From: Morella rubra
Lineage: Eukaryota; Streptophyta; Magnoliopsida; Fagales; Myricaceae
Reading direction: 5' to 3'
Length of the DNA stretch: 64,000 nt
Assembly: GCA_003952965.2 (NCBI GenBank)
Contig: CM025854.1
Coordinates: 14,869,572 to 14,933,571, forward strand
Both the position numbers and the translations under genes were made by a program. Numbering within the stretch: the first letter of the stretch is position 1; each line of letters opens with the position of its first letter. Positions 1 to 12,460 of this stretch are shown piece after piece. Under the pieces are notes generated by a model that saw only the letters and a list, made by a program, of their open reading frames with translations, was not told the origin of the DNA and did not search any database.

Positions 1-451
<451 letters not shown>

Positions 452-589
452 AGAGAGAGAAGAAGAAGAAAAGAAAGAAAAAAAGAAAAAGAAGAGGAGA
501 GAAAGAGAGGGATTCGGAGGAAAAAAAAAGAAGAGGGAAAAGAGAAAGAAGAGAAGAAGGAGAGCTTGAAAACAAGATAAGGTAAGGGC

Positions 590-3475
590 TAGTTTCATGC
601 ATATTTGGTTGGCAAAAATGTAGGGTTAAGCTTGTTTTTGGTTGCTGTCAATGTGAATTCTTTGTTATACATGTTAGTTTTAATGAAAAATATGTTTAAC
701 TTAGTTTCTATCATGATACCAAGTGTAAATGATGGTTGCATGTGAATACTTATGCTTATAATAATTTTTACATATTTTTGTTGAGAAACTTTGCGATGAA
801 AAGGTTCTTATGTGAATTGAATGGCAATTGATGGATTATATGGTTGACATGGCAGATCATGGCTATGGAAATAAAGCCAAGAGTGCTTGAGATGAAGTTT
901 TGAAGCAAGATGTTTATGCGTATGATGTTTTGATGATTTCGAAGGAAGTTATGAATTTACATGTGATTTTTGTTGCTGATCTATAGTTTAATCCATGTTT
1001 TTGATTATATTGCTTCAGTTATGATGACTTAAATCATTACATCTAAGGATTATAGCACATGAACATTACATGAAATAGAAAAATTAAGACTTTTTAGTAA
1101 AAACCTTTACTGTCCAAAACGTCCCCATGAAATCCTTCAATTTCTTTGTATGAAAATTGGTGGACATGTAGTATATGGTCACAGTAGGTCCCAATAAAAA
1201 TTTCAGCTCAATCGGAGGTCGGTAAAGGTCGAAAATGCCCTTGGAGGTCTCTAAGGGCAATTTCGGCATTTCACACAAAACGTTAGGGTAAAAAGGTCCG
1301 AACTGGAAAATAACTTTATGGCTGTGTATAGGATGAAAAATAGATGGGAAGCCCAAATTTGAGTCCAAACCGAGTAGAATTGAGACCCCTAACCCTAAAC
1401 AAGCCCAGTAAATTTGAAACCTTAGGGATAGGCCCAATAGGGTCTAATGAAATCCAAGAGGCCCTCACTCATGAATTTTAGTGAAGATTTGCAATTGCTT
1501 AATAATTTACATGATTAATTTATTAAGCTAAATTAAAAAAAATGGTCATTAATTCTTATCGAAGGAAGGACATTCAATTTTAACTATTCTTATGCATTGT
1601 GCTATTATTAAATTAAAATATGAAAGTGCATATGTGCATTTTATGATCGACTTATGTGAATTGTGAATCTATTTTGCTTATTGATGTGAACCTCGCCAAG
1701 AATAATGAGACCCAACAACGAAAGGGAACCCAAGATCGTTCTAGGACTGATTCGAATGGAAGACCTCGACCCGTTGTTTAGGAAAACAAGAACCTCGGTA
1801 TAAGGAAGACGCCACAAACGGTGATGGAAATTCCGTTTGATAAGTCAAGTTGAACGCCACGGGAAATTCCGATAAGTTCGAGTAGTTCTTCAAAGAACCA
1901 AAGAGAAATACTCTCACAATTGCATAAAAATTCAAGTCTCCCAATTACAAAGCAAAAGCTCCTATTTAAAGGGCTAAACATTACAAGGGAAATAACCCTA
2001 ACATAGAAACCTAATTAAACCCGAAAAATAGATAAGTAAAGAAAACTTTACTAGCCTAAAACAAACAAGTCAAATAAGGAAATAAATTCCTTACTTTCCT
2101 AAACAACAACTAGCGCCTAAAACAAAACATGACTAATGAAATAATATTCCTTATTTGACTAGATCTTAAGCTGGACGTGTCCACTCCTTCTACTTGCCTA
2201 AAATGAGACACTAAAAATAGGCAAGAAATGTTGGACGCTCATAATGATCAAAAGACCATGAAAGGAAAGGATTTGGCGCCTAGAATAGCCATGCAATCCG
2301 ATTCTTCTAGAATAGACCCAAAAATATATCTTGCCAATTTGAAGCTTAGCCTTGACCGGATCCTTCTAGAACGCGGATCATGGGCTAATGGGCCTCCACG
2401 AATTTGCTTCAGCCCATATCTCTTGAACGAGTCCGTTGAGTACATCCTTGAACTTCTTTTCTCGTGCTCTCGTAAACGGACCTATTGGGACGTGAACTAG
2501 CTCTTTTGAAGCTTTGATAGGATTTGCATCACTTATGATATGTCAACTGCATTTTTAATTTGCTATGTACATTCCATTGATCGTTTTTGGTGACATGTTT
2601 ATCGAATATACATATGATAAGTGATGCTGCATCAACATATTATGGGTATGAGGATACTGTTGACCAAAATGAATTACACCCATAGGGTGCTCTTGAGATC
2701 GGGTGACGGTACCATTCATAGTGGGATAGTGCAAGCCACCACTGAAAGGATAGTGGTTGGTATCCCTGGCGTGAAACAATGTACGCTTGACAGGGTCCTG
2801 GTGCTGGGGCATGGGACAGTTCTAGAGAAGAGCAGGGACGCACAACCTGGACTCTAGGTGTTAAACAGAGCGCAGTAACGACACCTCTACCAGATCGAAA
2901 AAGAAGAAAGTGATATGACCAGGAAACAAATGCATCATTTATGCATTGCATCGATCATACATCGTTATCTTGTTTATTATTATCAGTGCTTAATTGTTAT
3001 TTACTCACAACTATGATTGTTCCCGCTAATCTATCTCACTTGTCATGTTCCCTTTCTCCCTTACTGAGTCAATAGGACTCACCCTTTTTATGTTTGTTTG
3101 TGTTTACCTTTTTATTATTAAGCAGGATGTTGGATTATTTCAAGGCTGAAGAGATTCTAGATGCAAGGTCTGTTTTGTTACATAAGTGCATATTATCCTA
3201 ATTTTTGGCAAATTCCTTTTTTGTATCGCGTTTATTTATCCCTTTTTTGTTTTCCTTCAGTTTTCAGTTACTATACACCTCTTTACGGCTTCTAATTTCT
3301 TAATGATCTTTCCCTTTTATCAAATAACCATTTTAAGACAAATCTTTCGCTAAGTAAATTTAAGAGCATTTAAGCACTTCTAAGAGATTTTATCATGTGG
3401 TAATCTCCGAATTTTGTGCATGCGATTACTATACGCGAGCCTTGGGGTAAGTACCAGCACGGGGCATGACATAAA
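590..3475 (+). repeat. Gypsy-like LTR or dispersed repeat remnant
   Basis: The stretch 2840-3475 shares an ordered set of similar blocks with 58500-59452. Both have a 'gttaaacagagc' block, then a 'gacacctc' block, then a purine-rich 'gaaaaagaa' block, and both end in a '(g)catgaca/gcgtgaca'-like tail. The tail looks like the 3' end of plant gypsy LTRs. I place the left boundary loosely after the GA repeat. The remnant is interrupted by a solo LTR at 1682-2531. No gag or pol coding is visible, so the family is an inference. Confidence 0.4.
1682..2531. mobile_element. Solo LTR, 850 bp, TSD CTTAT
   Basis: It starts TGATGTGAAC and ends TTTGCATCA, so the ends form a short TGATG/CATCA inverted repeat as in LTRs. 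It is flanked by a perfect 5-base duplication CTTAT (1677-1681 and 2532-2536). There is no internal coding region, primer site or second LTR, so it is best read as a solo LTR left by recombination between two LTRs. It could also be a small TRIM-type element. The reading frames inside it (for example 2228-2500) are not like known proteins. Confidence 0.8.
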
Positions 3476-3773
3476 ATCATCCTAGGATTCATGAGTGAGG
3501 TACTTTTTAGTTCCAAGTGAATTTAGAAGGATCCACAGTAAGGGCTAAGGAGGAATTGTTCGTACCTAGCTAATAAGAATCAAATATTCAGCATTTGGAG
3601 ATTTGATGATGATCGACCAATCCCATGAATAGTTTTCCCTTTTGTGTCATCCATGCATGCTAGCCCTAGCATAAGATTTACCCTTAAAGCATGATCATGC
3701 TGTCAACTCTAATAGTGAGTTGAAGAAAGATACGAGCATTTGTAACTTATTTTTTGCTTGGCTCCTTGGCAAT
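3476..3773. other. No gene seen
   Basis: AT-rich spacer between the gypsy-like remnant and the hAT-like element. I see nothing I can identify. Confidence 0.4.
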
Positions 3774-5198
3774 GAGATAACTAGGGGTGAGCATTTTTTT
3801 TCGTTTGACTTTTGCATCTGGCCACTAGTTCCTGCCAGGAACTGATACACAATTTTGCCTACTAAGCAGAATCGAAAATTTTGTCAAGATGCACAAAATT
3901 TTTCGATCTTGCTATTTTTTTTATATATAAAAAAAAAAACTGGGTATCAAAACAATCTAAAAAAAAAAAAAAAATATTAAGTTAACCTTTGACCAAAACG
4001 GTGCTTTGTTCTAGGGTTAACTTTCCCTTTACTTCTCCTCCCTGAGTCCACCCACCCTCTTGGTGCTTCTCACACTCAGAGTCTCACTCTCCCTATCGCC
4101 TCTATGAACGAAATTCTCTCCTCCCTGCTTTCTACTCTCACATCTTTGGGTCTCTCGTTTCTCTGCTCTCAGATCTCAACCAACAGTCCGCAGCCCCGCC
4201 GATTCTCTCTCTTTGCGACTCTGCCTCTCGCAGCCATTCTCTCTCTCACTCTCTCTCGCTACAGTTCTACCTCTCTCAACCGATCACTCTCTACGGTCTC
4301 TCACGAGCCACCTCACCCACATTATTTGTTTATTTTTTTTCTTTATTTGTTGTCATTCATTATATTTATTTATTTGTGCAGGTGTGTGCAGTGTGAAGCA
4401 CTGTGGACAGATTTTGGGGTTTTGTTTTGCGTTGATTAAGGTAAATATATGAATTAGAATTTGTGAGCATTGATATTGTGTTGGAATTAGGGTTTATGAA
4501 TTTATGAATTGCGTTGCAATTAGGGTTCGTGATTTGATTGGAATTAAAACTTGTGATCTGTTTTGGAATTAATATTTGTAATCTCTGTTCTGATTGGAAT
4601 TTAGAATTTGGAATATGTGATCTATTTTGAAATTAATATTTGTGATCGAACTTGTGATCATATTGGAATTAATATTTGTGATATGTTTAGTGTTTTGGTT
4701 GTATATGGAGATTGGAGAATAAGAGGTTGATACTCAGAGATAAATTGATAATATTGGAGGATGAGTGTGAAGTTTGGATTTGGAAATTTGTGAAACTTTT
4801 TTGTAGAGATTTGTTAAATGTTAAATGTTAACTTGTTAGACTTAGAATCTTAGATCATAGGATTAATGGGTAATTAGTAATTTGGATTTTGGTGGTGTGC
4901 AACATTTTTTCTTTATTCATAAATGAACAACTAATTTTAAATTCTCATCTATTTGAGACTTTTAATTTTGGAATTTTGTATTATTTTATAATTTAGTTTT
5001 ATTTCATTGATTTTATTGTCTTGTTTCTATTTTTGTAATGTTGATGGGTAGATGTTTGGGAAATGAGTCAATTAGGTATTTAGGTTCAAGTTAGTTGTTA
5101 GGCATTTAGTTTAGTCTTTAGAGTTTTAATGACCAATCTTTCGTAGTTGGTCATTAAATATTATGGGCGTAAATAAAAAGGTCATACAAAACTGAACA

Positions 5199-5228
5199 CT
5201 ACCATAATCAAGTATTTATGGTAGTGAT
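5199..5228. repeat. Perfect 10-bp stem hairpin CACTACCATA/TATGGTAGTG
   Basis: A perfect 10-base inverted repeat separated by 10 bases. Just upstream (5130-5155) is a second small inverted repeat, GACCAA...TTGGTC. Termini beginning CACTA are typical of CACTA/EnSpm elements, so this may be the edge of a decayed one, but no partner end was found. Confidence 0.5.
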
Positions 5229-5481
5229 GTTATGAGGTTTTTTACCAATATGGCCAACATTTTCTTCCATTCAAGTTTCAATCATTTTCTTTTCTTTGTG
5301 ACTTGTGTAACTGTGTTGCCAATTTTCATTTCTTTGATTTTGATTTCAGATTGTAAATTTTTCTAGTTTTTCTTCCATTAATGTATTTATGATTTATTTA
5401 TCTATCATTTCTTCTTTTTAAGTAGTATAGAATCATAAACTTTTCAAGCATAACAAAATTTAAATGGATCCAACATCTAAA

Positions 5482-6745
5482 TTATAAAATCAAACCTAGT
5501 GCCATCCTTCTTCCACAACTACACGTAAGTGGGCTAACGTCGATTAAATATTCTATTGCAACTTCCCTCCGAAGTGCATTTGGTGGCCAAGTAAGATCAT
5601 CTATGAAATTCTCCAAGTAACGATGGGCTAACCATTTAACAAAAACTTTTCTATTTGTATGGTGGCTACCACATGTGTGCGTAGACTTATGTCTTGGATT
5701 TGCAGAGCATCCTCCACACATGTTTGATCAAGGTAAATCTCCCACCCACACCCCAGTTTGCACACGACCCTAACCCCCACTTTGTCACGTTCACTAGGCT
5801 ATACTCAAATTTCTCTTAAATACAATGTGTCTGGAGTGCACTCTTGAATTGTTTAATTTCTTTAAAATGACACTCCACTTGAAATGTCACCTTAGCACTC
5901 AAGTTCGGAGTCTTCTTATTATCCGAAAAACTTTTTTTCTCAGGTCGTGCACGCCTACCTTCGCTAACTGTGTCACATGATTCATCTAAACTCATCCACT
6001 CTCCACGTGACCCTCGGCCCCAATGCTACTAGTTTCCCAACTCCATGGTACGAACCACTCCGTGACAACAACCCTAGTTGCCTTTGCAACCTCCTCACTA
6101 TTGCAATCACTATTATATAAATCTAGGCCTGCATCATCTGACTCATGGAAATCACTAAAGATAACGTTCTCCTCAACTGCATTCAGCCCTTCCTCGCTAT
6201 TGTCCTCAACCTCATCATCTCCCCTCCCCCCCAACCCATGTTATTATCCTTATCATATTCTCCCCTCTAACACTCCCACCCCCCTCCATGTACTTCCTCC
6301 CTAACCACCACTCCCAAGTTCCACCACCCCTATTACAACAATCCCCACCTTCAATAACAATACACCCTTCATCGCGATCTTGGTTATAATTCTTAGTTGG
6401 CTACTCTAAAAGATTAGTCAGTACCAATCCCACATCAACTGGTATGCTCACATCATGCTTCACATAGATATGGATTGTTTTAGAATTGTTGGCCTCAATC
6501 CTTTGAATAAGAGTTATTACATCTCTATCTCTCTATAGAGCCATAATGTGAATTGGTTCTTTGTCATCTAAGGTGCATAATATTTGCCTTAAATTTATAT
6601 ATCTACAACCTTAAACCACGCCATTGAGGTCTAAGACTGTCATGTAGTTTGGTTCAATCCTCCCTTCATTCTCAACAGTTCCACCAACATATGCCTTATT
6701 ATCTTTGAAAATGGATACACAATGATACATCATCACCTTTACCAT
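5482..6745 (-). pseudogene. Mutator-like (MULE) transposase N-terminal half, broken
   Basis: Read on the minus strand, the fragments follow the order of plant MuDR-type transposases. About 6740-6600 gives a YVGG...P-NYM motif like the 'YVGGEV...DPDYLSY' N-terminal region. Next is an acidic linker (6234-5992), then a stretch near 5960-5810 like the 'FKVGMxFxxxxxFxxAVxxYA' region, with an internal stop. Last, 5721-5482 gives KWLAHRYLENFIDDLTWP..., like the conserved 'KWIAxRYLExFRDDPxW' segment before the catalytic core. The DDE core and SWIM zinc finger are absent. Stops and frame changes make it a dead fragment. It lies inside the hAT-like element, so it is a nested insertion or captured sequence. 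Confidence 0.7.
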
Positions 6746-8184
6746 TTCTATCCTTGTAACATAATGAAAAAATAAAAAGTTGCATGAGACAACAAAAGAT
6801 TAAACAAACTGCCACTACACAATTAAAGAAAGCGTACTAGAATATAGTATAATATTCAAAGAAAGGAACATAGAGCCAAAAGCTACTAATAATTAAGCAC
6901 ATTCTACACATATAGTTTAGAACCACACTACAAAAAGCTACAAAGCATCCACATAAGCATACCAAGCCACTTCTACAGATTTCATGTTGTATCCAATTTG
7001 ACATCTTGAATATACTATATTCTAGCATGTCAAAGTGAAAACCGACATCTTTTGGTCAAAAAAAAAAAAAAAAGAGGTTAAGAACATGAAGATAGCTCAA
7101 CCGACAACATCTTTTGGTGTTGTAATAAAAAAAACACCAATAAAGAAAATGAAGACAATTGAAATCATTAAAAAAAAAAAAAAACTGATTATGCAACTAC
7201 AAAGGTAGGTATAAACAACAACATCACTACCTTATTTAAGACAAACAAAATCATAAGACCACAAAGACAGCTTGAACCTTGTTATAGGACCACTAAGACA
7301 GACAAAAGTATGAGAGACAAAAAATTCTATGCATAAAAAATTCCAAAACCACCTTATTTAATCACTACCTTCTTATCAAGTGAGTTGATTTTGAATATCT
7401 TTTGATATAATGAAAGGTGAGATAAGCAAAGAGTAAGCAGTGGTCAGAGATACAACGACCCAATCTTGATCGACAACGAAGATGTTGTCAATTTTAAGCG
7501 GTGGTACGACGGCGTCAATGGCTCCACACGATTGGGTCAAGATTTTCTAGAAGAGACAATGACAATGGGTATTGGGATTCTAGGTCAAGAGATTTGGAGA
7601 AAAAAATTGTATAAGTGTCTATCGGGTGTGCGGGTTGCATTTGAGACCTTTGAATTTTTTTTTTTCAAAAATATTTATAGTATAATGCACGTGGCTGTCA
7701 TTTTTGGTGTGTAAATTTCATTTTCTAAAAGCGTACGCGTGTTGGCTTCTAATTGTAAGTGATGTGTAATGTCATTAGGTGACTGGACATCTTAACAGAA
7801 GTAGATACAAAGATCAAATCGATAAACAAAAATAAATTAGGGACTTATTTGACCAAATCAGAAAATTGGGGATCATTTTTTAAAATGGTGTAAAACTCAG
7901 GGATGAAAAGTCATTTACCCAAATAATAAATCAGTGCAAACTGAAAAGGTGGTATGTGTCATTATTTAGGTGGTTTGGGTCCAAATCCGACCCAAGCTGC
8001 CTAAATTTTTCCTTGCCAAACTCTAGTATTGGCATTGCCAGACTTTTGACAATGGTCGGACCAGAGGTATCGATTTGAGATTTTACCACCGGTATCACTA
8101 CTACCCACCCCTAGAGACAACCACTGCGTACCAACATTGCCAAAATTCCGATGAGGGCTACATAGGAGGTACCAGTTAGGATTC

Positions 8185-9836
8185 TACCGCTGCAAAAGGA
8201 ACTTGCTGAAAGGACCCGTATAGGATGAAAAACCCACTGGTCGGCCACCCCACTTATCATTTTGGTGCATAATCGCGTTGAAGTCTTCGAGGCAAAGCCA
8301 CATGCCTACAAATTCAGATCCACTGCAAGCCAGATCATGCCAGAAACCATCTTTTTCATTCCACAGGGTAGGGCCATATACAAAAGTCAGTAACCATAGA
8401 AGCCCCTGAGGGTACGAATGCACAACAAGATTCACAAAATGGTTATAAGATTGAACAACATCCAAAATAACCCCTTTATGCCAAGCCACAACTAAACCAC
8501 CTTTTCTACCTCTAGGGGAAATTTCAAAACAATCAACAAAGCCCAGATTCTTGATATGGTACTTAACTGGAGATAACTTAGTCTCAACAAGACAAAAAAT
8601 TTTCAGGGAAATGTTGCTGCACCGTCTCCCTGAGATGCCGAATTGCCTCATGGGTCAGGGGGCAAGTTATGGCCTGCCACCCTGGCCTTTGACAATGAAA
8701 GAGAGGTCTGAACGACATCCTGCTAAGGCGAAAGAAGCTTCCCACATCGAGGAGCTGTGTTACTCCCAATGATCTTACCCTTTGGGTTTGCGAGTTTCTT
8801 CTTGCTGCTCTTAGCCCCGAAACATTCGAAAAGGATCCCTACTGGAAAATCAGGTCCCTTAACGGTGTGGACAAATCTGAGTCCTGAGTTTCATCTTCCA
8901 TGGCAACATAAGCATAGAGCCGTTTAGGGACAACTTGCATGGGCTCATTGGCTGTCAGGCTTCTCTGGAGGTAAGAGGCCCAATGACACTTCAACTGAAT
9001 GATCCACAATCCTTTTGCAGATCACAAGCTAGTGATGAGGAAGGGTTGAGGGTATTGTCAAATTTGCTTCAGCCCATGGTAAAGGGGTAAAAGTTAGGCT
9101 CCCAATGTCATTTTCAGGCTGAGTTGGGTCTAGCGTAAACAAATGAATTGGGCTGCTTGTGGGCTCCACAGGAGAGTGGAAACGGCTCTCTTTTAGATCT
9201 CCTCTAAAATCATCACCTGTAGACCTGTCAGGGCACATAAATAGGTAGAAAATCAAAGTTTGTGGTACCTATACATTCTTTTCTACGAGGGTGGCAAGAA
9301 TTTCCTTAAGCCTTTGTGTTTCTATGCTTTTGAGGCGCTCGAGGTGCTGGCTACACGGCACAGAGACTATGGAATCATGCAGTTCCACTTCCACGTCTTG
9401 CCAAATTGTCATTGTTGGTTGTATGACAGGTGCCTCTTTACACTTGCTGTCCTGATCAGGTGTCAGCTTCTTCGTAATGTCTTCCTGGGGTGCGTCGTCA
9501 ACTACAGATGGCAGTGAGATTTCAGCGTCACCAGCAAGTGCCTCACCTTGGCCTTCGGGCTTCCCCAGGCAGGCCAAAAAAATGGCCTTGCCTTAGTCGC
9601 CGCCGTAGGTGGTGCTTGAACCTGAACTATGTTGGGCGGTGTAGCAACCACAACCGAAAGAGAATTTGCTTCAAGAGTAGGTGTTTCTTCAGTGAAGTTG
9701 GGACAGAAAGTAGGTCCTTGACATAGGGTGTCACAGTCTTCATCCATGGTCCATAGCTTGCTGTGTCTAAAGAGTCGCCCACCTCTTGGCTGTTCGCTTG
9801 AATATGCCCCACTAAGCCACACTTGCAACAAAAACC
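8185..9836 (-). pseudogene. Outer LINE, part 3: ORF1 C-terminus and endonuclease
   Basis: Minus-strand LINE sequence, in order. At about 9836-9790 is a zinc-knuckle-like CCKCGLVGH whose last cysteine is replaced by serine. A Pro/Thr-rich ORF1 tail follows (9780-9030), then the start of an apurinic endonuclease domain (8760-8185). The endonuclease shows LVETKLS, GRKGGLVVAW, a 'LxFVYGP' segment and the 'DFNAI' motif, split across two frames near 8600. It stops abruptly after about 190 residues, so the reverse transcriptase is missing; the truncation lies close to the hAT-like element. It differs clearly in sequence from the plus-strand LINE and is a different family. Confidence 0.8.
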
Positions 9837-11390
9837 TGTAAGATTGTGAGTCTAAACAACAACCCACCCAAGAGGGGGGTGAATTGGGTTTATCAAAAAC
9901 TTATCTCTTTTCGATAAAAATGCAGATCTAAAAACTACCTCTCTTTAATAAATAAGAATGATGATCTGAAAGTGTTTAATGCTATGCTAAATATAAGCAA
10001 TAAATGATAAAGCATAAATCTCCACAAGTATGAATATGTAAAAAGTAAGAGAGATAGAGTTAGAGAGACGACACCGTAATTTTAGGTGGTTCGGCCAACA
10101 CTTGCCTACGTCCACCCCCAAGGCTATTGACTTCCTTGGGCTTCTTCACTATTCTTCAAATAGCAAATACACCTTAGCTTCCGGGTGCTAAGGAACCTTT
10201 ACAAAGTATTTTTCGAGCTCACGCTTTAACTCTTTCACAAATCCCAAAACCCAAGAGATTTCTTCTACTCTCACAAGTAGGACAAGTGTTTACCCAACAC
10301 TCAAGTTTTCCAAAAGATGGATATAAAGGAATAACAATGAATGGCTCTCTAAGCTGAATAAGCCAATGAAAAGCACAAAACGTGTGGAATGGCTCTCTAA
10401 GCTGAATCAGCAAGTGAAAAGCTTAATAAAGTGCAATAAGAAAAGATTCTCAAAGGAAAGCTAACGTTTGGCAAGTGGGAGCACAAGCTTTCTTGGTAGA
10501 TGTGGTTTTCCCTCTTCTTCAAAGCACTTTCTCTCTCTAGAAGTTAGGGCAAGAATATTTGCAAGTTCCTTTTCTCTTCTTTAAGAAATTTCTCTCTCTT
10601 TGAAGGCTACATCGTCAATGTTGAGCAAGAGAACAAGATTCAACAATGAAAGCTTTGGTCTTGAAGGATTCAGTAGAAGGATTTCTTTGGATTTGGCAAT
10701 TTCTCTCTCTAGATGATACGATCTTGTCTTTCTCTCTCTATATCGTTCTATAAATAGCCCCAAGGACTTCAACGGTCTTCAAGTAACTTTATTGTACCGT
10801 TGGAGGGTACCCAAGTCATTTTAGAGCATTTTAAATGATTTGGCGTCATTTCAAATTTTCTGCAAAATCGCAGTATGTGTCGACACATAGTCTACATGTG
10901 TTGACACATTAAACTTAGTCTGAAAATGCTGTCTCGGGTTAGTGCAATGTGTCGACACTAGTCTTCAATGTGTCGACACATTAATTAGTCTTGCAATGTG
11001 TCGAATAATGTGTCGACACTAGTCTTTAATATGTCAACACATTAAAACTTAGTCTTAAAATGTTGTCTCGGGTGCCAGTGCAATATGTCAACACCATTAG
11101 ACAATGTGTCGACACATTCAATGCTGAAGAGAAAATCCAGCCTCTTGAAAGTGTCCAATTCATTCCAACACTTCTTTAAACACTTACAACATGAAAAATT
11201 GATCTTATCAACTTGTGTAATGGTGTTCAAGTCCACTTAGAAATATTTTAGATAGAAAAACCGATATTTTGAAATATATATTTTAGAAAAGTGGATTGAC
11301 AATGTAAAATCTAAATGTCTTCAAAACTTAGAATTTTTTTATCATCAAAATCAAAAATAGATTGTTTTGCAAAACAACCTTGGGTTAACA
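9837..11390 (-). mobile_element. Putative solo LTR, 1.55 kb, inside LINE ORF1
   Basis: On the minus strand it starts TGTTAACCC and ends CAATCTTACA, close to the CAATCTTACA end of the copia LTRs elsewhere in this window. It interrupts LINE ORF1 exactly between the '...FKYEH' stretch (right flank) and the zinc knuckle (left flank). It contains the 'acccaagaggggggtgaatt' motif near 9870, an array of palindromic TGTGTCGACACA motifs and CT-rich promoter-like sequence. I find no clean 5-base TSD (flanks AAACC and GTGTT differ), so the exact ends are less sure than for the other LTRs. Confidence 0.6.
10868..11130. repeat. Array of palindromic TGTGTCGACACA motifs
   Basis: About nine exact or near copies of the 12-base palindrome TGTGTCGACACA or its half (TGTGTCGACACTAGTC) in 260 bases. 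They are arranged partly as a repeated 'aatgtgtcgacactagtctt' unit, and a longer 'acttagtctgaaaatgctgtctcggg' block is duplicated (about 10914 and 11046). It lies inside the putative LTR. Confidence 0.85.
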
Positions 11391-11734
11391 GTGTTCATAC
11401 TTGAACAAGATCTTTAAAGGTGGCATAGCTTCATGCGGAAGTAGGTTCCCTGACGGAATGGGGTGTCGAAGATCCAAAAGAACACGGGCTCTTATAAAAG
11501 GCACACACCAAATCCTCTTGTGGGGGTCACCTTCAAGCTTTAGCACCTTGCCAATGGTATCCCTTATAGATTTTGCCGTATAACCATTAAACCTATCCAT
11601 AGGCAATCCATGAATTGTGGACCAAAACCGGACATTGTTGCAAATCAATATCCTGCCGCGGCATACCTGGTGGCCAAGCGTGAAGCACTACCAAAATTCC
11701 CTTGACGTTTTGAACTAAAAAAGGAAGACGTTTT
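11391..11734 (-). pseudogene. Outer LINE, part 2: ORF1 DUF4283 domain
   Basis: Minus-strand ORF1 of the plant LINE gag-like type. It shows VLHAWPPGMP (like 'LVLxRWxPGM'), then IDLQQC, then after a +1 shift FWSTIHGLPMDRF (like 'FWVQIHGLPLExx'), a GKVLKLEGD segment, and 'FIRARVLLDLRHPIPSG', ending in FKYEH. These are the hallmark motifs of the DUF4283 RNA-binding domain. One frameshift lies near 11600. The upstream half of the domain is missing where the plus-strand LINE starts. Confidence 0.85.
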
Positions 11735-12460
11735 TTGCTAGTTCCAAGAGAACTAGATTTTATGCAAATGACCTCTCCACCTACCCCACTGCATCCCGAG
11801 GTGGATCTCCTCTCCACTACTCTCCAGGTGGTCCCACCCTCTGACAGTGGTATCTGCCCTGCGCCTGTCCCTCATTTTCCTTTCACAGAGGGTTGGTCTG
11901 TGATTCCAGGGACCTCTCTGACACTACAAGAGGCGTGGGTGGAACACCACAGCTTTATCCTTAACTTGGAGCATGACATTTGTAGAGATTGTGGAATCTC
12001 GACATTGTCTATGTCTCCTGTAGATTCTATTGCTGATATTGTTGAGGTGGAAAAGCCTTTAGAGGCTCCGACCTTGGATACGGGCCCTGGGCTTTCTCTC
12101 ACTTCCATGGAGGTGGACTTGGATCTTTCGCTAGGGCCTTAAGTGCTAGCTTTTGTTGGGCCACCTTTGCTGTCTCAGAAAAGAGCTGGGGCCTTTCATC
12201 AGGATTTAGGCTGTGTGGGCCTTAAAAGAGTTAAAAGAGCCTTTTTGCCCACTGAAAAGTCGAGCTCTTCAGTTTATTCTATATGTGATGACGTTCCTCT
12301 TTCTGCATGGAATACTACTGTGTTGTTTCGTCGAGGACGTAATAGACTTCGTCATTCGAGAGTGCAACCTTGAAGCTTTGTTCTCATCCAACCTTTGTTG
12401 GAAGACTCTCTTGTTCTTGTTATGGCTGAGGAGTTGGGCCTGCCCATGCCCCCTTCCAAA

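Larger units (their letters stand above)
3782..8113. mobile_element. hAT-like element, 4.3 kb, TSD GAGATAAC/GAGACAAC
   Basis: The left end reads TAGGGGTGAGCA and the reverse complement of the right end reads TAGGGGTGGGTA, the typical start of plant hAT elements. The flanking 8-mers GAGATAAC (3774-3781) and GAGACAAC (8114-8121) match at 7 of 8 bases, the TSD length of hAT. Inside are a CT-rich, 5'UTR-like tract (4020-4320), AT-rich repeats of an 'aattaatatttgtgat' type (4500-4700) and a minus-strand Mutator transposase fragment (5482-6745). I see no hAT transposase, so the element is non-autonomous or has been replaced inside by a later insertion. Confidence 0.6.

Noticed and set aside
4104-4439. 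Frames starting in a CT-rich tract (MNEILSSLL...)
   Set aside because: They look like a pyrimidine-rich leader within the hAT-like element. No protein family is recognised.
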